Shown: positions 24,501 through 35,780 of the stretch, piece by piece
Position numbering within the stretch: the first letter of the stretch is position 1
Layout: the number at the start of each line of letters is the position of its first letter
DNA from: Calvatia gigantea
Lineage: Eukaryota > Basidiomycota > Agaricomycetes > Agaricales > Lycoperdaceae
NCBI GenBank assembly: GCA_025093985.1
Contig: JACAAK010000012.1
Location: 1,922,001-1,986,000, forward strand
Direction of reading: 5' to 3'
DNA length: 64,000 nucleotides
Notes under the pieces: model-generated
Databases searched by the model: none
The model's input: the letters and a program-made list of their open reading frames with translations, nothing else
Told to the model about the DNA's origin: nothing
Translations under genes and position numbers: made by a program

Positions 24501-25574
24501 ATGGATGTGCTTATTCTCAGGTGCAAATTAACTCCCCCACTATACCTTTACAACTATATGCGCTCTCTTTCCTCTACTCAGACCAATAGAGTCCTCTCTT
24601 ACCTGGACCAAGGGAAATCTGCTCATCATATTGCTTCTATTACTGGTCTGGGAGTCAGTACTATTTCTAGGATTCGCTCCAAACATAGATCAACACTTTC
24701 CAAATCTGTTGGTGGCCGCCCATCTAAACTTTCTCCCTCTGATATCCACTATTCTGTTCGCCTCATCACCTCTCGCAAGGCTGACAATGCCTCCCAAGTC
24801 ACCAAATCACTTCAAAATGTTATTGCCCAGCCTGTATCCACCAAAACAGTGCGCAGGGCACTCAGAGGAGCTGGAATGAAGGCTGTAGTCAAGCGGAAAC
24901 GATCTAAACTTACTGCTGTCCATAGGAGGAAAAGGTTGGAGTGGGCAGAAGCACATGTTAACTGGACCCTGGAGGACTGGAAGAGGGTTATTTGGACAGA
25001 TGAGTCCAAAATCAATCGGTTTGGATCAGATGGAAGGGTTTGGGTATGGAAAAAGGCAGGAGAGGGGCTGAATGATAGATTGGTTGAGGGAACAGTCAAG
25101 TTTGGTGGAGGAAATGTGATGATCTGGGGTTGTATGCTGTGGGATGGAGTGGGGTTTGCCACTAAAATTGAAGGGAAGATGGATGCTGACCTTTATGTTC
25201 AAATTTTGGGGGATGAACTAAAGAGGAGCATCAGGTGGTATGGGAAGAATGAGGAGGATATGGTCTTCCAACAGGACAATGACCCCAAACACAAGAGCAA
25301 AAAGGCTACAAACTGGCTAGATGAGTCTGAATTGGAGGTTATGGTATGGCCCCCACAGTCTCCAGACCTTAATCCCATTGAACATCTCTGGACTCACCTC
25401 AAGAATAAGCTGGGAGAGTATGATACTCCTCCTGATAGCATGAATACCCTATGGGAGAGGATACAAAAGGAGTGGGATGACATAGAACCAGAAGTGTGTC
25501 AGAATCTGATAGAGAGTATGCCTAGGAGGGTCCAGGCAGTTTTACAGGCCAAGGGAGCTTATACCAGGTACTAG
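24501..25574 (+). CDS. Tc1-family DD34E transposase
   Basis: A 357-residue transposase that cuts and reinserts the element at TA sites. An N-terminal helix-turn-helix (about residues 25-65, SAHHIASITGLGVSTISRIR) is followed by a second DNA-binding segment with a GRPSKLSP hinge (residues 71-78). The catalytic domain has the first Asp in VIWTDESKINRFG (near residue 170), the second in FQQDNDPKHKSK (near residue 258) and the Glu in LNPIEHLW, 34 residues after the second Asp. All three residues are present. Length matches Tc1 proteins. The reading frame has no stop. The true start could instead be the Met at 24,558 (MRSLSSTQTNR), which gives a more family-like N-terminus. Confidence 0.95.
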   Translation: MDVLILRCKLTPPLYLYNYMRSLSSTQTNRVLSYLDQGKSAHHIASITGLGVSTISRIRSKHRSTLSKSVGGRPSKLSPSDIHYSVRLITSRKADNASQVTKSLQNVIAQPVSTKTVRRALRGAGMKAVVKRKRSKLTAVHRRKRLEWAEAHVNWTLEDWKRVIWTDESKINRFGSDGRVWVWKKAGEGLNDRLVEGTVKFGGGNVMIWGCMLWDGVGFATKIEGKMDADLYVQILGDELKRSIRWYGKNEEDMVFQQDNDPKHKSKKATNWLDESELEVMVWPPQSPDLNPIEHLWTHLKNKLGEYDTPPDSMNTLWERIQKEWDDIEPEVCQNLIESMPRRVQAVLQAKGAYTRY

Positions 25575-25600
25575 AATACCCATTTTGTATATAAATTTCA

Positions 25601-25812
25601 AGAGGGACAAAACTGTTCCAATGCACTTAAAATATTAATTAATTAATAACTCCCCTAAAACAAAGGATTACATAATCATACTTTGCATATGATTAGATAA
25701 GATACTGGACTATCTACAATTAAATTAGGAAGTGCACAGCCACAGTAGTCCTTGAGATATGAGCTGATCTTCTGAGAAGTTCAAAACATTGGAACGGTTT
25801 TGTCCCTTACTG
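25601..25812 (-). repeat. Right terminal inverted repeat of Tc1
   Basis: Inverted copy of 24,208-24,420 with only a few mismatches. It starts AGAGGGACAAAACTG and ends CCTTACTG before the TA. Confidence 0.85.
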
Positions 25813-25826
25813 TATCTTCTTCATTG

Positions 25827-25827
<1 letters not shown>
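25813..25827. repeat. LINE target-site duplication, left copy
   Basis: TATCTTCTTCATTGC, repeated at 29,228-29,242. It matches the integrase tail/chromodomain region of gypsy B at about 15,773-15,787, where the uninterrupted target is seen. Its first two bases are also the TA of the Tc1 insertion. Confidence 0.85.

Positions 25828-25861
<34 letters not shown>
25828..25861 (-). repeat. Poly(A) tail of the LINE
   Basis: Uninterrupted run of 34 T on the plus strand, immediately after the target duplication. An undecayed tail of this length suggests a recent insertion. Confidence 0.9.
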
Positions 25862-25865
<4 letters not shown>

Positions 25866-26589
25866 CATGGCTTGCGCCAATTTATAACGCGGTGCCCGAT
25901 TGCAGTCCGCGTGTAGCAAAGTACAAAGACCCTAACTACATTGTCTGATGAGTTAAGAGTAATCTACCTTTCACAAACAGCCCAACCCAGCCCAAGCCGT
26001 ACTAACCGAAGCCTTCCAACCCAGCCTGACCCAAGCCGCCCCCTACTGAACAAACTACCCCGGTTGCCCGGAATGCCCATCACACTGAGGAAGACCCAGT
26101 TGCCCAGGTCTTGTGGTGTACACCCAGTGACGCATCGCCGCAAAGCGGCGGTGCCCTGATTATCCCTCAAGAGGCGGACCCAGCGGCAGCGGCGGCCGAG
26201 TGCCCTCAGGGGGACAGGTGTAGTCAGGAGAGCCAGCGCAAGGAGCCCCCGCTTGGAGCCGCCTTACCCCCAACTTCCCAAGTGAAAGGGTATCAGCCCA
26301 GACCTGACCCAGAACAACACAGTAGGCAGGGTAGCAACTCGAAGCGCCGCCTAGACGGTGCCCAAGAAAGCAGCTTAGCAGGACGAACCTGCACCGCCAC
26401 CCGGGGACCCCACCCCCGTTATTTAACGCCTCTGCCCCCCACGAAGCCCCTAACCAGGCCCAGGAAAGGAGCACCACTAGCCAAGGCCAGAAGCACCCCC
26501 CAGGGACCCAACCCCTGTTGCCTTGCGACTTCTCCACCTAGTAGGTCAGAAGACCAGCGACACCGCCGGGACCCCCCACGCGCGCCAGC

Positions 26590-29227
26590 TCAGCCGATCC
26601 CAGCATCATCTGGTCTGAACGCGAAAGCACCAGGGTTTGCGTTCAGGAAGTCAATCAGCTCACGAATGGTCTGAGGAGGTCTGTCAAGTTCCCTCTTGTG
26701 GTTGGGACACCTGACGAAAATGTGATAGCGTCCCTCAAGAGCGGCGCCACACGAACAGCCAACGTTTTCAGTAGGAAAGAATCGTACTCGGTACGACCCA
26801 ATCGGAGCATGACCAGTAACGGCACGCACGGCCCTCGCACAGAGCAAGTTAGAGCCACTAACATGGGGGAGCCAGGGCCCACCAGAAAGGTAGGTCGGCT
26901 TCCCCGAGACAGATGGGTCCGCCCCAGAGGCGAGATCCATATTACTACGCCCCTTATAAGAAGAGGTAGAGTACAGCTGGCGCCATGACTCCAGAACATC
27001 ATCGACCGCCTCCTTGCGCAGGCGGGCAATAGAAGTGAACGGCCTCAGGCCATAAGCGACCTGAGGGAACGAGGTAACATGCCGGTGAACAGCATGGTGG
27101 AACTCCCACTTCTCGGAGGAAGGGACAGCAAGGAATTCAATGCCTCTCCGGGGATCCCCAGAGAGCCACTGTTTAAGCACCACACACACCCCTTGGGACA
27201 GCATCTGCCCGGAATGTGTAGACAGATCAACTGCGAGCTTCGCCGACGCAATAGAGTCAGTGAATACACGTATGAGCCTGACGTCATCCTGCTTAAGAGC
27301 AAAATGAATGCCAAGTGCAATGGCCATGAGCTCAGCATCAGGTGCTGTGACTCGGCCTGCCACGCGAGTGATCTCCCGGAGACACTCCCGTTGGCGATAG
27401 ACATGGGCAGATGAAACTGCCTGGAACTTGCCATGGAGCAGCAGACTTGCGTCCGTCGCCATATGAACAATCCCGAGATCCTCCCTGCACTCCCTGAGGC
27501 GCGCGTTGAGAGCATACATATGCTCGGGGTCAGTATTACCCTCCGCATTGAGTTTCACCTCCATGAACGACACCTGGTCAGGGTGGCAGTCCATCAGGCG
27601 GTATCCAGGCCGATTGATTGAAGCCGTAGGCTCAAACTCCTCGATGAGGTTTACCAGGTTGGCATCAGCCTGGATTAAGGAGCCCTTAGTCTTCTTGCGA
27701 ACCGCAGGAGACATAAGGCCGATAGAGCAAGTGTGCAACTTAGCAGACCCAGAATACTCAGGGCTCATAAGAGCCCTGAGGGGATGGTTAGGTGACAGGG
27801 TCTTAATCCTGTAGTCTGACCTGACAGCAAGCTTCTGTATGTGAAGCTGGATGGGTATAAGACCCGCGAATGACTCTGCGGCCCCAGTAGGAGCAGTCCG
27901 GAAAGCACCTGTAATCCACAGGGCCGCCTGTCTCTGCATGACGTTCAGGCTCTTAAGGGCCGCCTTACAGTGAGAGCCCTTGAAGAACCAGAGTTTAAAG
28001 CCGTATGTCGCAATGGGGACAACACACGACCGATAAAGGAGGCGCTTCTGCATAGGCCGCAAGCCCCTCATAGAATTACCAAGCATCTTCATGGCTTTCA
28101 CCGTGGAGAGTGCTTTAGTAGAGTAATAACGAACATGCTCCTTAAAAGTAAGGGCACGGTCGAAGTAGAAGCCCAAATACCTCCAATAAGGCTTGGGCCG
28201 GAGCGGCGTATCACCAGTGAATGGGGCAAAGCCCAGGTCAATTGGTGGATTATCATCCCCGTGCTTACAGGAGAAGTGAAAGACCTCAGACTTGTCGTGC
28301 TCAAGTACCAAGGCGAAGCGCTCAAAGAGCCTGAATATAACACCATATGCCTCCTTCAGAGCCACAAGGTTAGATCCCCAGTCTTTCGACTGGGCAATGA
28401 TGGTACCATCATCGACGTATGACAGGAGAGTCGTCCCGAGACGTGCCACCTCCCTGTCGAAAAGCCACATTAGCGGAGCTATGTATAAGGCCGAGAGGAC
28501 GGGAGAGAGGGCAGATCCCTGCCCCACCCCCACATCCGATGGAAATGGCCCGGACTTGAAAGAGTCCCAGCAGTACTGGGTCTTCCGTCCTACCAAGTAG
28601 TGCGCAAAGAACTCGACCAACTCAGGGGCGAATCCTTGCTTGCGTAGTATTGCCACCAACATATCATGGTGCAATGACGGGAAGAACTGCGCTATGTCAA
28701 AAGCCACAACGCTAGTCCTGAGGCCCTTAGCCCACCCTGCTCTTACGATGTGGGTGAGCATAAGGCCAGCATCCTCAGTGGATCGTTGGATCACACCTCC
28801 GAGCTGATTGGGGTGAAAGACCCCAAATTTGACAGAGTCAAACTGGAGCCTAGTCGCGATCATTTTCTCAAACAGCTTACCCAGCGTGTTGAGAAGAACT
28901 ATGGGCCTGAAGGCCTTGGGTGTAGAGTATGCAGGTTTACCCGGCTTAGGGATAATAACTGACATAGAATCTTTAAAATACTCTGGCCAGCAACCTAGAC
29001 GAATACAGGCGCTAGCTAGACGTACGAAGACTGGCAGGGCATCCCCAAGCACGATCTGTTTAAGCATCCTCCACGTAACATGATCAGGGCCCGGCGCTGA
29101 AACCTTAGAGCAAGCAGACAGAGCGTCCACCAGTTCCTTGGCTGAGAAGTCCACCCATTCCCGCCGCAGTAGCGTAGGGAGCGGATCAATAATGGGGGTA
29201 TCACATTCCCGCCCGGAAGCGGAGTTG
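26590..29227 (-). CDS. LINE reverse transcriptase-RNase H polyprotein, N-terminally truncated
   Basis: Open for more than 850 codons without a stop. RT blocks: SAPGPDHVTWRMLK, IIPKPGKPAYSTPKAFRPI (fingers), VAFDIAQFFPSLHHDMLVAI (palm, first Asp) and LLSYVDDGTII (catalytic YVDD). A linker leads to RNase H, with MATDASLLLHGK, APDAELMAIALGIH and VFTDSIASAKLAVD supplying acidic residues. A C-terminal CCHC-like motif, CSCGAALEGRYHIFVRC, ends the protein. Domain order and RNase H resemble fungal Tad-like LINEs. The usual upstream ORF1 and apurinic endonuclease are missing. The frame enters from 29,227 without its own start. The first Met is at 29,154. Confidence 0.93.
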
Positions 29228-29242
29228 TATCTTCTTCATTGC

Positions 29243-32200
29243 TATACCCCTTCCAGTGGACTAGGAATTGATATCCCCTTCCCTGTTTTCTTTGTCCACA
29301 GATTTCTTCTACTTCATACTCTTCTTCATTGTTGATGATCACTGGGGCAGGTGTCAGTGGCTTTTTTTGACTTGGGAACTCGGCATGGTGTGCTGGTGTC
29401 AGGAGTTGTTCATTGAATACATTATGGATGGCCCATCCATCTGGTAGCATTAGCCAGTATGCCACTTCTCCTATCTTTTCCTTAATGAGGAAAGGTCCAT
29501 ACTGTTTTTGGCCTAGCTTCTTTGATGTCTGATTGGTATGGATGTTTGTGTTTTCCAGCCATACCACATCACCTATTTGGTATGTTTTGGTATGGGTCTT
29601 GTTTTGGTCATATTGCTGTTTCATCTTTTCTTGGTACATGCATAGTGCTGATGAGGTGTCATCTTGGGCAGTCTGGAGTCCTTTCAGGAAATCTGTGGCC
29701 ACTGGATTGTTTGTTGTTAATTTGTTTTTTTCTTTCCATGGGTTTCTTCTGTAGTTTAGGAAAAACGGCATTGCCTGTGTTCCTCCATGTTGTTTGTTGT
29801 TATACTGGAATTCTGCAATGGGGAGCCATTCTGCCCAGTTGTCTTGGTTGTAATTGCAGTATAAGCAGATATATGTTTCTACTTCTCTGTTGATGCGTTC
29901 TGTTTGTCCATCGGTTTGTGGGTGATATGCTGTTGATAGGTTCTGTTCTATGCTGAGTCCTTTGAATAGTTCTTTGGTGAATTCTGATGCAAACTGAGGT
30001 CCTCGGTCACTGAGTACTTTCCTCAGTAATCCATGTAGCTTCCATATTTCATCTCGATATATCTTCACAATATCTTTGGATGAAACGTCCATAGTAGTTG
30101 CTGTGAGTCGTATCATTTTTGTAAAATGATCTACAATGACCAGTATTGTGTCTTTTCCTTCTGACTCCAGTAGTGGCCCAATCATATTGATGCTAATTTC
30201 TTCCCAAGGTCCATTTGGGACTAGGAGGGGATGTAGTGGTGATTTGAGTGGTGTTGTCCTTGTCTTGTTTCTCTGGCAGGCTTGGCGTCCTCAGATGTAT
30301 CTTTTTACATCCTTTTGCATTGTTGGCCACCAGTAATCGCAGCTAATTAGTTCCATCATCCTATGTTGGCCTAGGTGTCCTGTATCTGGGATATTGTGAT
30401 ACTGTGTTAGGATTTCTTCTCGTAGCTTTGGGTCGGGTGGGATGTATGTGCTATTTTATCTGTAGACTACTTTATGGTGTTCAACGAGTTGGGAATCCTA
30501 TTGTTTCAGTTTGGCCAGGACTGTTGTCTCTCATTGGGTTTGGCTTCAAATTTTCCCTAGGAGGTCTGGCTGGATGAACAATTCTGCTCATAGGAGTATT
30601 GTGCTATCCACACTGTTGGTCTGTAGCCAGCTTTCCTGGATCATGATAACTAGTTTATCTTCCTGCCCTTCTGGTTTTTGCTGGATTCAGGATAGTAGGT
30701 TGGCTTTTGTGTTCGTTTTCCCAGGCACATGTTGTAGTATGAAATTGTAGTCCTGTAGTTGCAGGTACCATTGTGCTTGTCATCCATTCAGTTTCTGTGG
30801 TTCCCTATAGTATTTCAGGTTTTCGTGATCAGTCCGGATTTCAAACTTTTCTTCGGTGTCAAGGAGGTAATGTCTCCATTCTTTCAAGGCATGAACGATC
30901 GCTAGTAGCTCTTTGTCATATATTTCATAGTTTCATTTGGCTGGCGATAATGTTTGTGAGGTAAAGGCAATGGGGTGCCATTTGTCTTCTTGCTGTTGTG
31001 ACAGCATGCCTCCTAGTGCATAATCTGACATGTCGACTTCCACCCTGAATTGACCTTGTCTTTGCGGTAGTATCAGGACAGGTTCCTCAGTGATACATTT
31101 CTTGAGCTGGTTGAAGGCAGTCTAATGTTCTTCAGTCCATTCCCATGCCATTGCTCCTTTGAGTTTGTTCAGTGGTCCTGCAATTTTGCTAAAGTCCTTG
31201 ATGAAGCATCAGTAATAGTTGGTGAAGCCCAGGAATCTTTCTACTCCTTTGGTATTCTTTGGCTTGGGCCATTCCCATACTGATTTTACTTTTTTTTCTT
31301 CCATCTCGATTCGCCTGTGTCCCACTTTAACCCCTAGCATTGGAATCTCTTCTGCATCAAAGATGCATTTAGTCTGTTTGAAGCACAGGTTATATTGGGC
31401 GGCTTGCTCTAGGAACCATACTGTTCATTCCCTCAGCTGTTCTTTGCTGTCACCTGGGATAGTGAAGTTGTCCATATAATTCACAATATCTCCATTCTGT
31501 AGTAGGTCTCAGAAGATGCTTGTCATCATTCTGGAGAAGGTTCCTGGCGAGTTACTTAGGCCAAAATACATGACCATTGGTTCAAAAAGTCCTTCATTGG
31601 TAAGGAAAGCTGCCTTCCATTCATCTCCTTCTTTGATCCTGACATTGTTGTATCCCTAGATGATATTGAGTTTATTGAAGTATTTTTCTTTCCCGAGTTT
31701 GTCAATTACTTCACTGATTCTTGGTAGTGGCATTTTATCTTTGACCACTACATTGTTCAATTGCCTGTAGTCTTGAATTAGCCTCTTGGACCCATCTTTC
31801 TTTGGAATAAAGAATGTTGGAGCTGCATATGGGGATTTTGATGGTCATATTTATCCTGATTCTAGGTTTTCTTTGATAAATGCCTTAAGTTCATCCTGTT
31901 CTTTGACCATCATGTTATATGTCCCTGCACTTATTTCCTTTGGGGCATCCTTGGTTAGGATTATCTTGTGGTCCCATTTGGTTTGTTCTGGGAGCTTGTC
32001 GAATGTTGTCTTGTTCAATAAGTGTGTGAACGGTTGTATGTAGTCTGGTAAGTCTTCCGGTTTGGTCAGGTCTGGTTCGTCTTCTTCTTCCCATAGATCC
32101 TCTGTAGTGGCCATGCTTCGTATTTTTCCTGTAATAGGTATATTCTGATGGGGGAATTGACATCCTGGCGGGCATCGGGTGAATTGATTTGTCCATTTTC

Positions 32201-32500
32201 CCAATCCACTTCTGGATTGTGTTTAACTAGCCAGTTGTGTCCTAAAAAGATTTCTGCCCTGTCCTGTAGTTGTACGACGGATGCCTCGATTTGTTCTTTG
32301 TGTCCTTGGATATCTATGTTGATTGTGGCCATCTCTGTCACCTTTCTGCCTTGGTTTGGTGTCCCATCCACATTTAATACCAAAATTTGCTGTTCTAGTG
32401 TTCGGGTGGGGAGTCCTTCTTTGTTTACTAATTTTTTGCTGATGCTGCTGGTTATGCATCCCAAGTCCATGATTGTGTTGACTGTGATCTCTTTTTTCAT
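29243..32500 (-). pseudogene. pol of gypsy C
   Basis: Same domain order as B. The protease reads MDLGCITSSI. The same one-base deletion lies near 32,184, the RT motif is likewise NYMDNF (near 31,472), and the TAG at 31,656 corresponds to the B stop at 18,202. Unlike B, the integrase (30,185 onward: VIVDHFTKMIRLTATTMD, SDRGPQFASEF, YHPQTDGQTERIN) is open for about 290 codons until the LINE junction, because the CGA codon at the DRGPQ motif is intact here. The frame runs into antisense LINE sequence after YSNEED. Confidence 0.9.
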
Positions 32501-32599
32501 GGTTTGTATTTTCCCTTTTAGGTTTAGTTCATGCTTTCTTCTCTGAGGAATTGTGTAGAATTTGTCTGATATCCTAGATACAAGTTTTTTTGACTCTTA

Positions 32600-33739
32600 A
32601 GGTAGTGCCTACTCAGAGTTCTCGGAAAAATCCTTTCTCTCTTCTTCGGCGGCTTCTTCTTTTATCCCCTAAACTTGGATCTTTTTGGGTGCTGTGCAAG
32701 TTTTGGCTATGTATCCCTTCTTGCCGCAATTGTAGCATATTAACCCCTTGGGTTTTTTGCAGTCTTTGGCAATGTGTCCGAAAATGCCACAGTTGTAACA
32801 TTTTGGCTCTCCTTTGTCATTGAAGATATGTTGTCGACTTTCTATCTCCATGGGTTCACCCATTCCTCCATAGGTGGTACCAGTATTTGTCTTCCTATCT
32901 CCTCGGTATTCGGATGCTTCATACCCTTGTCCGATGGAGAGTATGGCTTCCTTCCGTTCTGCATATGTGTCTGGTCTGGCTGAAGGTGGATAGCCAGTAA
33001 TTGTGTGTATGATATTCTGCTGGGCATTTTTCCTAAGTAGGAACATAGCATGCTTGCTATCAGTCTTGGCTTTGCTTTTCAAGACTTCAAATTCGATTAG
33101 ATAGTTAGCAGTGTTTTGATTTCCTTGTTTGAATTTTTCGATTTGCCATTCTGCTTTGCTGTTTGAGGCATCGTCTGAGAAGGTTCTTCTGAAGTTTTTG
33201 GAGAACTCCTTCCAATTTACTGAGTCTTTGGATTCTAGGATGGTTGGTGCTTTCATGGCCACGTATACTCCTGCAGTTCCTCCTCACAGCCTAGCTAGGA
33301 CTGCTATAGCTTGGTCATCAGCTGAGACAATCTTGTTAAACTTCATGAAGAGCGTCATTGCTCTCCACCAGTCATCGAATTTGGTGTGGGTGCTATCGAA
33401 GAACCCTGGGTCTGGCACTAGGCCTTTCCTACTGGGTGCTGTTGCAGGTACTACTGTGTTGTCGGTCATATCAGAGTTGGTTTCTGATTTGGTTTCATCT
33501 GAGCTTGATTCGTCTGATTTCTCCTGATAGATTAACTCTTCCTCTGCTAGGTCAAGTTTGTTTAGAAGTTCTGATAATACTTCTCCTTCTATTGGGTTTG
33601 CTCCTGGTTTGTCATGTATTTCTCTGCTTGGTTCCTCAGGTACTTCAGCATTCCCTGTTTCTTCTTTGTCTGATGTTTCGGATTTGTCATCAGTGACTTC
33701 GAGATTTGGTTCTCTATATTTGTCTGGGTTCAAGCTCAT
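32600..33739 (-). pseudogene. gag of gypsy C
   Basis: Nearly identical to B gag. It is open from the acidic N-terminus to about 33,284, then continues in a neighbouring fragment to both knuckles ([14 protein letters not shown] and [14 protein letters not shown]). A single stop near 33,285 splits the capsid-like part (LARL*GGTAGVY). Confidence 0.85.
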
Positions 33740-33895
33740 ATACTAACTCCTGGGCTGTCTTTATTCAGGCCTGTTTCAGCCTACTCCTTTGCAAGGTAAG
33801 GTGGGGATGCTTAACCAAATGTTATGACCTTAATCTGAGTAAACCTCAGGTTGCAACTTAGGCTAAGACTTGAGGGCGAATAAGGGAGGGAGAAC

Positions 33896-34961
33896 CAGGC
33901 TTTGTTGAGATGTGCGTTATAGACTGTAGCTAGTGGATATCTTAGAGGAATACTGGGCAGAAGATAGACTGGATTGTCTAAAGAATATACACATACTACA
34001 TAGGTCTTATATATCTAATAGTTCTGGTCTGTGCGCCGTTCTACCTAATACAGGTGAGGTCTTATCTGCCAGTAGCATATACAGAGCATTGAAGAGATGA
34101 GGCAGCGGTTCAACGAAAATAGGGTGTGACTGCGTCCATCAGTCACGAGGCTTCGAAACCAGGTCCAGGAAGGGAGAGACAGAGGCCAGGAACACAAGAG
34201 AACGAGGAGTGAGAGTGATGGCGTCGTTGAAGACAAGAGTTCAGAACGAGTGTGGACTGAGAGTCAACGAGAGAGTGACCGACAACGAGAGACAATGCTG
34301 AGAGAGTTCGGAGCGAGACTTCGAGAGCGAGAAAAGTGGGTATCCAATTACTAGGTGTCGAGCCTCTACTGGCTCAACTGTATTTATACTGTAGACAACT
34401 TGTCCGGTGTTCAATTTCTACGGTTATCTACAAATACTGAATCTGTATAGCAAATGAGTTGAGTTAGTATAATGAAGGTTAGGCTAGGGAACTGTGGTAA
34501 AATGTTGAAATTTTTGAAACACAACGAGTGAATGTGCAACTACGGAGGCGAAGAGTCTGAATTAAAAAAAAAAATGTCAGTAACGAGAAAGATGTGCAGT
34601 GAAATTTTATTAAAGTGGGTAGTGGTCTAAAACACGATGTATGGCAGGTGAAATGGACGGTTGTGTAGTGAGCGAGGAACAAGTGGATCGGCGACGGATC
34701 AATGAATAGTCGGGGTGACGAAATCTTCAGAGGGCGGACTGATTAGTATGAGATGCTCGTTGGGTGCCGTTCTGAAGGCAGCCGACATGCAGTCTCCACA
34801 GCATACTGCATACATTGTTCTATTTAATAGACCATGACCAGCAACCTAGAGTGCAGTCTAGTACATTGTTCGTTATCTCTCTTCAAGAGTGAAGTACTCA
34901 AGAATCTGTTTCAGCTATAATTAGACTGAACCAACGTAGTGGTACGGATTGAGATTCAACA
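33896..34961 (-). repeat. Solo LTR of the copia family, itself interrupted
   Basis: Copia LTR sequence matching 20,497-20,846, flanked by the 5-bp duplication AGAAC (33,891-33,895 and 34,962-34,966), inserted in the gypsy C LTR. About 57 bp are deleted at its left end. A second solo LTR sits within it at 34,090-34,800. The insertion point is the same as that of the copia element in gypsy B. Confidence 0.88.
34090..34800 (-). repeat. Nested solo LTR, unknown family
   Basis: 711 bp, TG...CA, flanked by GCAT on both sides (34,086-34,089 and 34,801-34,804). It is absent from the matching LTR at 20,440-20,846, which defines the insertion exactly. On the minus strand it holds a TATA-like AGTATAAATACAG near 34,395 followed by a C/T-rich leader, as in a promoter-bearing LTR. 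Internal element sequence is absent. Confidence 0.75.
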
Positions 34962-35195
34962 AGAACCAGGTGGTTAAGCATACCGAATACAGGAGTATGT
35001 ATGTACACTTAAATATGGTAGACATCTGGTTGAATGGATGGAGGTAACTACATGAAACATCCGATGATAATGGCATAGTAGTTCTGTGAGTCAATATTCG
35101 GAGATTGCTAGTACTGGAATAGGTGAAATGGATATTGGATATATCAGAATGTAGACAAGCACGGGGTGATCACAAATAGACAAAAGTTTACAACA

Positions 35196-35757
35196 TAAGG
35201 TAATACATGTAACATCAACATAGCCAAAATATTCCTGGAATTAGATGATATAGCAGTCAACCTACTTGCACACAACTCCATACCAGATGACCCAGACATC
35301 AAAAACCTTATTAATAGAGTAAACACCACTCTTAAGAAACTCTGCAATACAGTCAAACCCACCAAGACACCTTCCTAAGCTGCCACCCCCATGGATAAAG
35401 AATTAATCATCACTACTAAAAAGGAAGTCAATGCACTCTACCACTTATATCAAAACCATTACTTCCCCCCAAATCATTTCAGTTTTTCTACCACCTACAA
35501 GATACCTGCACCTTACAACCAGGACAAGAGAAGAACCCTCATTATTGGGAAATGATAGTAAAAGTATACTGGAAAAATTCCAGCACAACAAAGTACCTGT
35601 TTGAAGGGATTCCAGTCCCTATCCAACAAGATGGATAAAGCCACATACCCACCTTCTTTGCATGCTCCAATTATGGAAAACTCCTCATAGGTGCAACTAA
35701 GAAAGCCATTACTATGGCCATCATTCATGGTGACTTTGATGAGCTTCCTGAGGCATA
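35196..35757 (+). pseudogene. Third-ORF fragment, homologue of the B post-pol ORF
   Basis: Landmarks in the same order as in B: NIAKIFLELDDIAVNLLA, TPMDKE, KKEVNALYH, PHYWEMIVKVYW, FEGIPVPIQQDG, KLLIGATKKAITMA and a final ELPEA. In B the QQDG is followed by TGA and here by TAA at the same codon, which fits an ancestral CGA that decayed. One frame change near 35,490 is also present. Confidence 0.65.
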
Positions 35758-35780
35758 AAGCTTAATTGGGGGGATAATAT

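Larger units (their letters stand above)
24206..25814 (+). mobile_element. Tc1-type DNA transposon, intact
   Basis: Ends TACAGTAAGGGACAAAAC and its reverse complement, flanked by TA (24,206-24,207 and 25,813-25,814), the Tc1/mariner target duplication. Terminal inverted repeats are unusually long, about 210 bp each (24,208-24,420 and 25,601-25,812), and nearly perfect. They enclose one uninterrupted transposase gene. No lesions are visible, so this may be a recent and possibly active insertion. Confidence 0.95.
25828..29227 (-). mobile_element. LINE retrotransposon with RNase H, 5'-truncated
   Basis: Leftward non-LTR element. A 34-base T run on the plus strand (25,828-25,861) is its poly(A) tail. 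About 730 bp of 3' untranslated sequence follows, then the RT-RNase H frame. The element stops abruptly at 29,227 with no endonuclease region, a typical 5' truncation. A 15-bp target duplication flanks it. It is inserted in the chromodomain region of gypsy C. Gypsy B has the empty site. Confidence 0.92.
29228..35195 (-). mobile_element. Ty3/gypsy chromovirus C, degenerate, near-copy of B
   Basis: Leftward: gag (33,739-32,600), pol (32,500-29,243) and a 5' LTR split by a copia solo LTR (33,820-33,895 plus 34,967-35,195, about 305 bp when rejoined). The chromodomain end, third ORF and 3' LTR are missing. The LINE and Tc1 stand where they should be. It shares decay features with B that are absent from A. 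Confidence 0.9.

Noticed and set aside
26111..26674. Plus-strand Pro/Ala-rich frame over the LINE 3' region
   Set aside because: Low-complexity GC-rich 3' untranslated sequence of the LINE. It overlaps the C-terminus of the RT frame and has no family signal.
29016..30185. Single long frame joining gypsy integrase to extra C-terminal residues
   Set aside because: The last roughly 56 residues are antisense LINE sequence read through the insertion junction at 29,228. It is not a real fusion protein.
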